From Daucus carota subsp. sativus (Eukaryota; Streptophyta; Magnoliopsida; Apiales; Apiaceae), in assembly GCF_001625215.2 (NCBI RefSeq), contig NC_030383.2:52448380-52512379 (forward strand): a stretch of 64,000 nucleotides of DNA, read 5' to 3'. The position numbers and the translations under genes were made by a program. Under the pieces are notes generated by a model. It searched no databases. It was not told where the DNA came from and saw only the letters and a list, made by a program, of their open reading frames with translations. Below, in pieces: positions 1 to 11,900 of this stretch. Numbering within the stretch: position 1 is the stretch's first letter; each line of letters begins with the position of its first letter.

Positions 1-200
1 GAATAAATCATTATCCTGCATTTATGACATGCATGCAAGTACAGCCATTAATATTCAAACACTATAAAAGATTTTGGAGCTGCAATGTGCTTAAAGTTGA
101 ATATCTTATAATGCACCCATCTTGTATTTCAGTATATATCTTGACAATTCAGAGCATTCCAATTATATAATAAGTTGTGCAAAAGAAGTCATCAAACAAC

Positions 201-2970
201 CTGAAGCTGGGGGCAGGCACCCAGTATTGTTTCTAGTGTTTGCAAGTGATAATCATCAGGAAACACCTGAATGATGCAATCCATCAAATAGTATTGTGCA
301 AGCTCATCTTTACAATTCACGACCTATAAACATGTTTGTCATACAAGTCATCAAAGTATATTACAAGCGCAACCTCATAAATTGGACTAACTACAAACAA
401 AAAATATAGATAAACAACACTCACCTGCTCCAAGATTCTTGGAAGCACAATATCTTTATACAAATCAAGGTCAACACCTTCGATCTGACCGAGAACATGC
501 AAATTTTTTCCTACCTGATCAAATGGATAGTGAAATAGCCTCTGATAAGTGGTAAATTCAAATCAATTCTAAGCAAATTTCAAGTGAAATGAACAGCTTA
601 AGGGCCAAAATAACTGATGATATTTACAAGATCACGAAGCTCGCTTCTTTCCTTCTCTCTTTTCTCCTTCTCCCGAGCAGGTCCCTGAACACTATAAAGG
701 TCAGATGCAATCACAAGTACACGTTTATGACCACAAAGAATACTTGGGCACTTTTTTTCTACCTGGGCCAGTCATTATGACCTCGTGTATGTCTTGAGAG
801 GGAGAGCATATAACATAGTTAATATTTCAACTAACCTGATGTTGCATACGGACCCAAAGTTTGTTCATTTCTGTAAAATTCTGAAGTACAAACTCTACAG
901 CATCTGAAACAGTATCTGCATCGCTGCAGGAATTGAGGAAACAAATAGATATCAGGTCACTGCCACAACTCCCCTATCGGTGCGAAAGGTTGAGGATACA
1001 GCATATTAGTTCGCATAACTACAAATACAGAACACCTAAATCTCATGTACTTCTAACTCTGTCTATATATCTAACTCTAGTACAAGAATATAACTTTCAA
1101 TGTTCAAAATGCAGTAGGTGACATTAAATATACTAAATGCTGGAAGTAGATCCAATAACAGCCTAAACTATTTCATTCCCGATTCAATTCATCATAACAT
1201 CCATAGATTGACACATCATGAATGAGGTCAACCAAAATTTTAAGATATATCTTGTTAAGCTTGAAAGGCAACAGAAACTAAGCCTCAAAGCAACTATACA
1301 AGTAGGTGATATACATCTAGTCAGTTTCATTATACAAGAGCACTTCTTTTCTAGGATATCGTAGCCTCAGTAACTTGTTGACACCTGTGAAGTCTCTCTA
1401 CATGTTCAAATACAAATTACAATAAATCTATGTGACTCGGAGTTATATCACCTTGGTACGTGTGTGATACACTCGACACTCCTGCACCGTATGGACAGGA
1501 AACGATCTAATTTAAGTCGAAACATGTTAAAGTTTAGAAGTATTGTTGAGTCCAACACTTGAACACATGTCATGTTAGACACTTGAGTCTAGAACTCACG
1601 CCCTAGTGACATAGTAACAAGTATAAATAAACTTATGATAATCAAGCTGATAAAGAAAGAAAACATGAGATATATTATACTTGTAGTGATAATAATTATT
1701 TAGTACATTATAGTCTACAAATTTCATGAGTTTATTTATGATTGGACATTTAGCAAACATTTCATTAACAAACTAGTATAGCTTACAAGCTTCGAAATCA
1801 ACATCTTAATTTAGTAATAATAACTTCATATATAAATCTCGAGTTCAGGTTGTTCTTAGGTGGATACTTAATTATGTATATATAGCCTATGTTGGATGAT
1901 ATTAATTGAGTAAAATATATTACAGCACGGAGTGTTAAATTCCAGGATCACTCGTTTATAAACAATTTGGATGACAACATGGATTTGTACAACCGGTTCT
2001 TGTTAGTGGGATAAGAATTACTTGTTCGGGCTGTAAGATTTATATTCCAATATTTGGCTAGTATCCAAATTAATCCAATCTTCATCTGACTGAGATGCAT
2101 TTTCTTAAGCTAACTACGAACATATGGATCACTCTGCATTATTTTGCATTGAATGAAGTGGTAAGAAGTTGAGATTAGTACCCTTCGTACTCGGAACCAA
2201 TATCAGGTAATTTATCCCTGCTAACTTGGGATAAATAACTCCTAAGGAAAAGACCACGTAGAGGGTGTTGTATTCCCCGACACATTTCCACAAGGTCTTT
2301 CAAAACATCCTTGGCAGGGGCCTCCTTGGACCTGATATACACGGATCCCACTGTACAGAGAAGATAACTGATGCACAAGGAGAGATGGAGAATAGTTAAA
2401 TTAGAAGGTGATAATATAGAGATGGATGTGAAAATAGTAAACCAGTGTAGTTACTTACAGCCTGGGTAAGATGTTACCGGCGTGCTGGACAAGTTCGTAG
2501 AGCTCAATAGTAGAGCAACCCCGTTTAGTTTCTTCACGGAAGAACATCTCGAGCTTACGGAGTTCATCAAATGCTCGCATATCTGGAGTCCAATTAAGAA
2601 TGTCAGTCACTAGTAATAGAATCAATATATAATTATAGGGGAGAGAGAGTACAGAGTTCGTAGTATTTGTGAGGAGAAAGCCTGGAAGTGCGAAGCTCGG
2701 AGAGCATCTGGGCGGAGTATTTAAGTGCATCCTTGAGATTGTTAGAGTCCTGCTCCGATCCAAACCAGCGTAGTAGTGAAGTTTTATTCAATTAGTGAAA
2801 TCAGGACAAGCAATTAATGAATTAGAGAGAGGGAGGGAGGGGGAGAGAGAGAGAGAGGGGGGGGATGTACATACGAGAGCACGATGCATATAGAAAGCAT
2901 TCTGTTGAAGGCCGGCGATCCCAGCGGCTAGGTATTTCTCTTCCTCATCTACACCTCCGTCCCCTATCAT
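201..2970 (-). CDS. VPS35: Retromer subunit VPS35, 5' half (partial)
   Basis: This is the core scaffold subunit of retromer, which sorts vacuolar receptors and PIN-type cargo from late endosomes. Eight coding exons are visible on the minus strand: 2875-2970, 2653-2749, 2459-2582, 2182-2367, 836-923, 628-684, 425-514 and 201-323. All junctions are GT-AG and the phases agree, giving 287 codons. The ATG at 2970 gives an N-terminus [17 protein letters not shown], which matches plant VPS35. Later exons carry [22 protein letters not shown], the retromer signature [13 protein letters not shown] (residues about 128-140), [10 protein letters not shown] and [18 protein letters not shown]. The intron between 924 and 2181 is unusually long (1.26 kb). 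Plant VPS35 is about 790 aa, so roughly 500 residues lie left of the window. No stop or frameshift is seen. Identification is firm; exon ends rest on homology from memory and splice consensus. Confidence 0.95.
2821..2868. repeat. GA/G-rich simple repeat in VPS35 intron 1
   Basis: A purine-rich run of GGGA and GA units ends in a run of G six bases before the exon 1 donor. On the coding strand it is a CT/C-rich tract at the start of intron 1. Confidence 0.8.
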
Positions 2971-3320
2971 CTCTCTCCTCGATCTCTCTCTCGATCTCTC
3001 TCGCAATCAATTCAACTCTTCTTGTTCTCGCCTGGTCTTCCCCTTGCCCACTCTCACGCTATTATGTACTGTACTGTTATGTGTGTTTTTAGAATCTTTT
3101 ACCGTATAAATCCACTCAAATCACCCATCCCACCATTTTCTCAATTTTTGATAATGTTTTTCATTTTAGCTTTGCATAAATAATTTAATTAAAGGAAACT
3201 ATTGGGTTTGGTTATTTCATAATTACGTCTGTCTATTTTTTAACCACATTATATGACACATATTTTAAGGTATATATAAAATACAGAATAATCGAGAAAC
3301 CGGAGAAGAGTTTATTGTCG
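2971..3320. other. VPS35 leader and upstream region
   Basis: On the minus strand this is the 5' leader and promoter side of VPS35. It holds GATCTCTCTC-type CT repeats at 2971-3003, then AT-rich DNA. No gene or clear TATA box could be assigned. Confidence 0.5.
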
Positions 3321-3339
3321 GAAATTCGGACAAGGCTGG

Positions 3340-4858
3340 TACAACATAAAGGCTAAGAATCTCTCTCACAAATCCTTACTCAACAACTCCTCAACTTGTT
3401 GCCTCATCTCCATCTGCTCAGTGGGGTTTATCCTTTAATGCGGCAGGTTGGGTAGTGAAGACCCAGGGGCGAAGTCTATAGCATGTTGGATATCTCTGAG
3501 TGATGGCAACCTCTGAGGTAGCTCATTGGGCATAACATCTGCAAACTCATCAAGAACCTGCTGAATATCCCTAGGAATCTCACCACCACTTGCAACGCGC
3601 ACATTCCTCACCTCTCTAGCAACGAGCATATACACAACCTTAGAGTCTAAGGCACATCTCTCAAATTCACTCATCTTCAAGACATGGAGAGGTTTAGTTG
3701 GTCGTGTAGGTACACTGTTGACCTTCACCTCACTGATGAGAATCTCACGAGGCCTACTAGGACAAAAAGTGACCTTATGTCCGTTGTTCATGAACACATA
3801 AGTGTTCTGCCTTCCATAATGAGTCACACCATGGTTATATATCCAAGGTCACCCTACGAGAAAATGAACAACATCCATGGGAAGGACATCACACCATACA
3901 CTCTCATCGTAGCCCTCAATGTGGATCGGTACAAGACATTTGTGAGTCATAGGAATAGTTGTCTTGTTGACCCAAGCGACACTATAGGGATGGGGATGTG
4001 GCACAGTCTTTAGCTTCAACCGCAAAATTGCGATCTCAGCCACCACATTTTAAAACCTTCCCCCATCAATAATGATCTTAGAAGACACTCCTCCGACTCT
4101 ACTAAAGATATTGAAGATAGAGGTCCTCCTCCAATCATCCTCTCGCACATGAGTATACATGCATCACATAACACTCAACTAGCGGCCTACCTGCTGTGGG
4201 CTCGCTCCGCCTCATCGTCCAACTCGTCATGTGGACTATAGAGCTCATCATCTACAGGAGCGTGGCCCCTAGGTAGGTAGTAACGAGACAAACGCGCCTT
4301 CATCGTAACCCGGTGCCTAACAGGCGGGTCTCCCACGCACTTGAGATCTCTCTCAACAGAACTCCAGAAGATGTTAGCTTGTTTTACAAGCTTCATCTTT
4401 GCAAACCTAACTCTATGACAATCACCCATCCCATGCCATTCCAAAGAACTTCTCCATACTGGATAACCAGTTGAAAAAAGGATCGGGATCGAATCTCCCA
4501 TCAAAAATCTGGTGCATCTACCTTAATATTCGACACATCGTGTCGCCTATAGTTACGTCTGTCATAGTCCCCATAATTACGGTAACCCTCATCCCGTAAG
4601 CTTCTTGTAATAATACTGGTCCAGTCTAGCTCTCCTCCGTTCACCTCTCTCCCTATGGTTAGGCCCATCCCGCTCACGACGTCGAGGATGCACATCCTCG
4701 TCGTCCCTATCTTCCGCAGTCTTAACAAGCTCATGAATTTCTAAAGCATCTACCATCGCATGTACCTCATGGATCCCATTATTCATGTCCAAGGTAAGCT
4801 TCTTAATTACGCTCCATAAGTTGAGCCATAGTTGGCTCGGAATCAGTGCTAGCGCCAC
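3340..4858 (-). mobile_element. Decayed Ty3 (gypsy) gag-pol fragment
   Basis: Read on the minus strand, this is a broken Ty3-type polyprotein in order. The gag start (about 4858-4500) has NIKVDAPDF. The gag core (4504-4187) has KLVKQANIFW and GDPPV. The protease C-terminal region (4046-3849) has CDVLPMDVVHFLVG. The protease-RT linker and RT start (3827-3360) has VLDEFADVMPNELP, DIQHAIDFAPGSSLPNLPH and then EQMEMRQQVEELLSKDL. At least two in-frame stops lie near 3440 and 3370, and several frameshifts separate the pieces. RT catalytic core, RNase H, integrase and LTRs are absent, so this is an internal fragment cut off on both sides. Confidence 0.88.
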
Positions 4859-4869
4859 TACGTATACCT

Positions 4870-5487
4870 ACCATGATGACACTAAAATGCAAGTTGATTA
4901 ATTTAACAACTAAATTATGACTCGACCGCAAATATTATCGCTAATCTCAAGAGAATATAATAAATGCGACAAGTAATATGCAACTAATATGGAATAATTA
5001 TGCAACTAAGAAAATAAGTATACATGAATTAATGAAGAAAATTGACTACTAAGACCACAAATTAAATATTCTAATAATATGATCAATGAACCTAATATTT
5101 AAAACATAAAAGCTTTTTTTTTTCCGCTAGCAGGGCAAGTTAACAAAAGAACTGAGTTTTGAATCGGGTGCAAGTAAATTATCACAAGTTTATATAGATA
5201 CGGAGAGATGTAAGTATACGTGTGTATAAAATTGGTTCAGTGTTACCCTTTCTTTTCCAAAACAGCAAGTAGATGTAGCAACTGAGATTATTCAAGAGTA
5301 AGAACGGCGGTAACAACTAGACGGTGGTGGCAGCATGATATTTTCGGTAAATCAATGTCGGCAACAACAACCTTTTCCAGATCAGGCTCCTTGCTCAATC
5401 CGATTCTTCTTCTTTTTTTTCTTGTTTGATGGCTGTTTAGCGGAGAATTAACGATGTTTTGGTGGTTAATAAAACTAGGGTTCAGTG
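4870..5487. other. AT-rich intergenic DNA
   Basis: No coding, RNA or clear repeat signal is seen. The stretch at 5288-5480 is somewhat less AT-rich, but no protein family was recognised in it. Confidence 0.5.
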
Positions 5488-5495
5488 GTGGTGGG

Positions 5496-6194
5496 TAGGG
5501 ATGAGCAAAACCGAACCGAAAACCGAAACCGAAACCGAAACCGGACAAAACCGACCAAAACCGAACCATTTAGAACCGAACCAATTAAAAACCGAACCGA
5601 ATAAAAACCGAATAAATAATATGGTTGCGGTTTGGTTTTAAATTTTTCAAAACCGAATACAAACCGAACCGAATCAAATTACTTAATTAATATATATATA
5701 TATATATATAAGAATAATAATATTTTTATTTTTATTATATTTAGTAATTGAATTATACTCTTCGGGTCAATTATGATATACTGCGAATGCTGCTTGCAAT
5801 GGACTTTGTGTTATTCATAGATTTGATTCTATATGCCTGCGGTAAGTATTCAGTAGTTTATCCAAATTTATTCTTTGCATTATAGTGAAAATTTATTCTT
5901 ATTCATTTACTTATTATTTGCACCTTACTTTCTTGTACTCAAATTCTAACATACACCTAATATTAAAAAGATAAGATAACAAGGAAATTTTTAATTAGAA
6001 AAAAACGCGAGATAATTTTTAATTTGGTTTAAAACCGAAACCAAACCATTTTTAAACCAAAACCATATTAAAAAACCGAAACCGCACCAACAGTATTTGG
6101 TTTGGTTTTGGTTTTGGTTTTAGAAACCGAATAAATATGGTTACGGTTTGGTTTCGGGTTGAAACCGAACCAAACTGAACCACGCTCATCCCTA
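5496..6194. mobile_element. hAT-type non-autonomous element with ACCGAA arrays
   Basis: The 699 bp element has perfect 11-bp terminal inverted repeats (TAGGGATGAGC and its complement) and a perfect 8-bp target duplication GTGGTGGG at 5488-5495 and 6195-6202. An 8-bp duplication with this terminus is typical of hAT. Just inside each end lie inverted arrays of degenerate ACCGAA/TTCGGT units (about 5515-5665 and 6030-6175). They can fold back on each other over more than 100 bp. The centre is AT-rich with a short (TA)n run at 5692-5710. No transposase is encoded; open frames here are translations of the repeat. Confidence 0.93.
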
Positions 6195-6202
6195 GTGGTG
6201 GG

Positions 6203-6547
6203 TGTGTACATGCAGTAGTGGTGAACAATAACCGATGAACAGTATCCAATGAACAGTGACACTTTTCAGGAACTTGGCTTTAATGCCAATTTGATGTAGG
6301 ACAATATATGTAAACAAGATTTATCGCAAGAGTTTTATGAATCCCAAGAATAATCAATGATATTATTTTCAAGAAATGTATATAATCAAGCGTACCCTAA
6401 CATAATGCATACATCATGTATATATATACCAGTAATAAACCCTAAAATGAAGGCCCAAAACAACCGGGCTGATAACTAAATAATAATATAAGTCCAACAA
6501 TGTATAAAAATACCCAATAATATATAATATATAATAATACTAAATAA
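6203..6547. other. AT-rich spacer
   Basis: It lies between the hAT element and the first DC1 fragment. No gene or clear repeat is seen. Confidence 0.4.
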
Positions 6548-7003
6548 TAGGGCTGATCCCTATCGGATAAAATGCACAATATATACTAATCTCGAAGCTA
6601 CTGCAAGTTTCGCATGCATATACCAATGTATCAATAATAGGCAAAGCAGTTACACAACACTTTCTACTGGTGGATGGGCGCTGAATGAGGGAGTTGTGTT
6701 TGTGAGATTGATGCCTAATTCTGGTGGGCAAGAATACACATCGGATACCGACCTTGATATCACAGGTCTCACATTCATAGTAGAACCCATTTCGTGCTGC
6801 TATTGCGCATTCCGTATTTCACAAAACTATAGAATTCAGGCAGCTGGTTGAGAAAGAGTAAATGGTGGGGGTGAAAAGGAGATGCTCTTGCAGGCAACTC
6901 ATGTGATGTGACAGCTTATTGGATGAAGAAACCACATTCAACACACGCATGGTAACTTGGATGAAAAATCGTTATGGGTTGAACGCACCCATCACATATC
7001 ACC
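6548..7003 (-). pseudogene. DC1-domain protein fragment, copy A
   Basis: This minus-strand fragment is homologous to the longest DC1 copy at 17745-18180. It shares LPTRIRHQSHKH, SLIQRPSTSRKC and ACETCSSFEISIYC, which are Cys/His-rich C1-type (DC1) modules thought to bind zinc. Further upstream (6770-7003) the homology continues over the module with Cys-His pairs around a conserved GCVQPI-like stretch, but in changing frames. Homology stops abruptly near 7003 on one side and 6548 on the other. It keeps only about two of some eight modules of copy C, and it is frameshifted. DC1 proteins are a large plant family, many linked to stress or pollen; no function should be read into this fragment. Confidence 0.8.
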
Positions 7004-7059
7004 ATGTCCTGATCGTTTAACACATAGAATTAAAAAATTCTTGAAGCTAAAAACGAAAT

Positions 7060-7502
7060 CAAAGACATCCCAAACGATCCAAATTGCACCAAAATCTCTA
7101 GAAACAGTAAAATCGCAATTGACCATATCACATAAAAACTATTGTTAGCCTAATGTTCAGAAACACCAATCGCATAAATCGAGATTGGAGAAGTGGCACC
7201 ACAGCTATCTACATGCTGGATACCAGCTATAGACCTTCCGAACGCACCCTAGCTATCTACATGCCGGATACCAACTATAGACATGCCGAAAGTGTAAACC
7301 ACCCGTGAATGATGAACAATCTTTGGTTGTGAAAGGTAAGCTCTTGCAATAATCACCACCGTCCCAGATTCGATACAGTTTTTGTTGATCACCAAACATA
7401 TCAATAAACTCATTCTCAATGGATCCAACATGTAATAAACACAATCACGACTAAACAAAAACATAACAAACACTCCAAAAGGAGAGACAAAACACACACT
7501 CC
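7060..7502. repeat. Dispersed repeat, copy 1 (partner at 38060)
   Basis: This shares a diverged but collinear match with 38060-38430, including TAGCCTAATGTTCAG and GAAAGGTAAG. On the minus strand both copies hold short related frames (motifs VVIIARAYLSQPKIVH here, VVAIVKTYLSLQKVVH at 38 kb). Either an old exon or an unclassified transposon piece is possible. The segment ends where the truncated 5' LTR begins. Confidence 0.55.
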
Positions 7503-8805
7503 AAGTTGTTTAAGTGAATGCTAGTTGGATAAGATTGTTCCTGTTTCTTAGCATTTTGAATAAGTCTTAGGAAATTGAGAAATAAGTGGCGTAGTGGAGC
7601 ATTTCTAGTATGATTAGTTTTAGTTTTAGATATATAAGTAATGAGTAAATTTCAAAGATGTGGCTACATTTTACATCGATTTCTAAAAATGTGGCTGAAT
7701 TTTAAAAACTACAAAAATGTGGCTGGAGTTCGACTCCGTCTTTTAAAACTTTGGCTCCCGTTAAGTCCGTTAGCTTCCACCGTTAACTCACTTAAAAAAC
7801 ATTAAAGAAAAGGGGTAGTTATGTAAAAACAGAACTCCTCCTTCCACAGACCCATTGATCGCCTGCGTTCATCTTCTTCCTTCCTCCATTCTTCATTTCT
7901 CCGACCTGTGCTCCCAGTCAGCGGCGTTACCGCAACGGTGCTTTGGCCACCGATTTTCTCAATTAATCCCCTCCGTTCTATTCCCAAACTCACACAACAC
8001 AATCAACCCAATAAATCAGGAATTTATTGATCAATATCAGTACCATCAGTACCTGTAGCGGACGGCCTCTGCAAGATTGTAACCATCTGGAATGGTAATT
8101 AGCGTGCACCGAGCCAAAGAGGAATTATCCTTAAGATTGTGCAAACACTTGATGCATTTATTCAATTCTTACATCCCTAAATATTCCTCCTAGATCATGC
8201 TATTTTCTCCATACCCGATTATCCAGTTTTGAATGGAAGCTGGTGATGCGTAATGCCTGGAAACACACTCGATGTGTCTGCATCATCATATCCGTAAAAA
8301 AGCAAGCCTCATATTCAGTTTGGGAACCGACAATATAAACATCAGCTTTATCTATTACCCGAGTGATGCACTTCTCATCGGAATCAAAGAACGCCCCTTG
8401 AAGATATCGATCAGATTTTAGCAATTTGACTGATTTGTAGAGTCTGGGTATGCCATGAACCTTGTCTCCACTCTCGCCTCTTTATGTTCTTGATATTTTT
8501 TACCATAGAAAAAGATTTTTTCAAAAAATACAATTATACCCTCTTTTCCGTTACTCCCGTTAGGGTGGATTTAACGGGAGCCAAAATTTTAAAAGAGAAA
8601 GTTAAACTCCAGCCACATTTTTGTAATTTTTAAAATTCAGCCACAGTTTTACAAATCGGTGTAAAACTTAGCCACATCTTTGAATTTTACTCTATAAGTA
8701 ATAGGCCTGCTTGTATTCAAACCACTGAAGTTTATCACATTCAATTTCTTTCTCGTATGTTTAGTGTATTGTCTCTGTAATTGTTCTCAGCAAGCTTTTT
8801 TTTTA
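7503..8805 (+). repeat. 5' LTR of Copia element (5'-truncated, interrupted)
   Basis: It matches the 3' LTR from GTTGTTTAAGT through CTAGTTGGATAAG to the terminal CTCTGTAATTGTTCTCAG. It lacks the first about 65 bp and is interrupted by a 1.05 kb Mutator-like element. The 3' boundary is set by the PBS that follows. Confidence 0.85.
7643..8692. mobile_element. Mutator-like element with probable captured exons
   Basis: The 1050 bp insertion in the 5' LTR has long terminal inverted repeats of about 130 bp (7643-7776 and 8560-8692, starting GAGTAAA and containing CAAAGATGTGGCTA). A 10-bp target duplication TATAAGTAAT lies at 7633-7642 and 8693-8702. Long TIRs and a 9-11 bp duplication point to a MULE. 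No transposase is present. On the minus strand a 74-codon frame (8424-8200) and a second exon-like stretch (about 8140-8060, motif LITIPDGYNLAEAVRYR, followed by a GT donor) look like host coding sequence. That would make it a Pack-MULE, but I do not recognise the donor gene. Confidence 0.85.
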
Positions 8806-8816
8806 TGGTATTAGAG
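8806..8816 (+). other. Copia primer binding site
   Basis: TGGTATTAGAG directly follows the 5' LTR and matches the usual initiator-Met tRNA primer site (TGGTATCAGAG) except at one base. Confidence 0.8.
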
Positions 8817-8903
8817 TTAGGTTGAGTTTTTTTATTTTCTTTTCGTCTATCAAGTCATTGTCTTGTTGGAAAAGATTATAAGGTGAGAAGAAATAGTCTG
8901 GCT

Positions 8904-11900
8904 ATGGAGGTGGGAACTGGAGGCAATGGTTCGAGCATTGGAAATTTTGTGAAGAAGTTTGTTGGTACTATTATAAGTATTGGAAGATGTCTCTAGAAGC
9001 TTATCTTCAGGGTCAGGATTTATGGAAGATCGTTACTGGAGCAGAGAAGGAACCAGCAAACACTCCAAACAATGCGGAACTACGGTGGAATGGAAGATCA
9101 AATGTGGAAAGGCTCTATTTGCTTTGCGAACTTCAATCGGAAAAGAATTCATTGAGCATGTTCGAGAGGTCAACTCACCCAAGGAGGTCTGGGATACACT
9201 GAAACGATTGTTTTCGATAAAGAATATTGCAATACTGCAGCTCCTGGAGAATGAGTTAGCCATGCTCACCCAAGGAATTTTATCTATTTCTGAATATTTC
9301 TTAAAGGTTAAAAAATTTGTGTGGTGAAATATCAGAACTAGATGAGAAAGAGAAGATCAGTGAGGCAAGAATGCGACGTTTTCTTATACGCGGGCTGAGA
9401 AAGGAGTATATTCCATTTGTGACCTCAATCCAAGGTTGGGCAGTTCAGCCGTTTATTGAAGAATTAGATAGTCTTCTTTCAAATCAGGAAGCACTGGCAA
9501 AGCAGATGGGAAGAAGTGTTAAAGTAGAATCAGCGCTCTTTTCGAAAGGAATGTACTATAAGAAGCATGGATCATTTAGAAATAAAAGTAATCAAGGAAG
9601 TGGGAAACTCGGCGGTGATAATTCACAAAATCACAATCCCATCAAATCTTATAGGTGTGGCAAGGCTGGGCACATTGAGAAAAATTGTCGAGTGAAGCTT
9701 TCCAAGGTGAATGTTGCTAATGAGAAGGAACATCCAAAGCCAGGTGAATCAAAGGAAGAGATAAATTGGGAGTAGTGTTTTACGGTAGAAGTTAGGGACC
9801 AGAAGGTGGAACCAGTTCCAGTTCAAGCACTTTACAATCACTCAGATGATACAAAAGAGTGGATCCTTGATTCCGGTTGCTCTCATCATGTAACTGGAGA
9901 TGAATCTGTATTCACTAAGTTGCATAATCACGACGGGGAGTGTGTCATCATCATAGCGGACAATTCGAAGCATCCAGTCGCTAAAGAAGGGACAGTGAAG
10001 ATCAGCTCGAATGACAAAGAGTTGATGAAATTGGACAATGTGTATCATGTTCCAGTTTTGAAAAGAAATTTAGTTTCTATCTCTCAAATTACAAATTCTG
10101 GAAAGTATGTTTTATTTGGTCCAAATGATGTCAAAATTCTTGATAATGTTAAGACTCTTGAGGCTAATATCCTGTTCACCGGAGAAAAGAAAGATTCTAT
10201 GTATGTTATGTCAGTAGGAGAAGCTTATGTAAACAAGACAAGCCAAATAGATAAGGCATCAATTGGGAAAATCACACCGTCTTCCTTTCCAAAGGTCAAC
10301 AAATCGCAGGTCAACAAAGTTTGAGCTGATTCACACTGATTTGATGGGTCTGATGAAGACAACAAGCTATGGTGGTTTCCGATACGTCATGATATTTGTT
10401 GATGAATATTTAAAATATGTGTGGGTTAAATTCTTGGCAGATAAAAGTGAAACTTTAGTAAAATTTGTTTAGTTTCAACCTAATGTGGAGAAGGAGTTTA
10501 AGAAGGATATCAAATGTTTACGGAGTGACAATGGTGGAGAATTCCTATCAAATGAGTTCATCCGTTTTTGTCATGAAAAAGATATTCAAAGACAAATGAC
10601 ATGTCCACATACGCCCCAGCCGAATGGTGTTTCCGAAAGAAAGTTGGCTCATCTCACGTCTGTAAGTCTCTCCTGTCTACACGACAAAAATCTTCCTCGA
10701 GAGCTTTGGCCAAAAGCTTTTCGGTGTGCTTGTTATGTGATAAATCGCCTACCTCCCTGGCCTGGTAAGGAAAATTCTCCTTTTGAAAATTTGTATGCTG
10801 AGAAGTCGGATGTTAGTTGTCTTCGTGTATTTGGTTCAATTTGTTATGTCCATGTTCCTAAAGCTACTTGTACTAAACTGGACCCGAAAGCAAAGGTATG
10901 TATCTTTGTAGGCTATGACATACACAGGAAAGGGTGGCGCTGCATGGATCCTGAAACACATAAAGTAACCACTTCACGTGATGTTGTATTTGATGAGGTG
11001 TCGTCTTATCACACTACTCAGAATAATGTGGTTCATCATCAAGAAAAGGTTCAGCTTTCTCCGGAACATGATCTCTCAGATGATGAACTAACTTCAGCAC
11101 CAGGAGACTCAAACAACAATGTAAGTTCAGATTCAGTTCGAGACAGAAGAGAGAGGAGGCAGCCATCTTATCTTCAAGACTATGAGGTACACTTAAACAA
11201 TTGTACTGTTACATCATGCTTCTTTACAGGAGAATCTAATCAATATGAACCATTAACATACGAAGAAGTGAAAGACAAACCTAAATGGGAGCGTGCAATG
11301 AAAGAAGAATTGGAAGCGTTGAGAAAAAATGAAACTTGGGAGTTAATTCCTAGGACTGACAATTGTGTTCCTGTCACTTGTAAATGGGTGTACAAGCTAA
11401 AAAAAATCAGATGGAAGTATCGAACGATACAAGGTCAGGCTAGTTGCACGTGGTTTTTCTCAAAACTATGGGCTGGATTATGAAGAAACATTCAGTCCGG
11501 TGGCAAAGATGGTGACACTACGATCAACAATTGCTCTTGCATCATTAAAAGGGTGGAAGTTATGGCAACTTGATGTGAAGAATGCATTTCTTTACGGTGA
11601 ATTGGATCGTGAGGTGTTCATAGAGCAGCCTAAAGTATACGTTCCGAAGGATTATCCAAATTATGTTTGTCGATTGAAAAAGTCTATATACGGTCTTCGA
11701 CAGTCATCACGTTCTTGGTACGGTAAAGTTGCTCAGTATATACTCTTTTGTGGTTTTAGAGTTTCAGAAGCGGATTCTAGTTTATTCGTTAAAATAGAAT
11801 CAAATGTCACTTGATTGTACTCGTATACGTGAATGATATGATTATCACAGGAAATAATGGAGATGAGGTTGCTATGTTGATAAATCAGTTATCTGTACGT

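Noticed and set aside
5459..5641. Open frame rich in Lys, Thr and Glu at the hAT element
   Set aside because: It is a translation of the ACCGAA array and spans the transposon border; not a gene.
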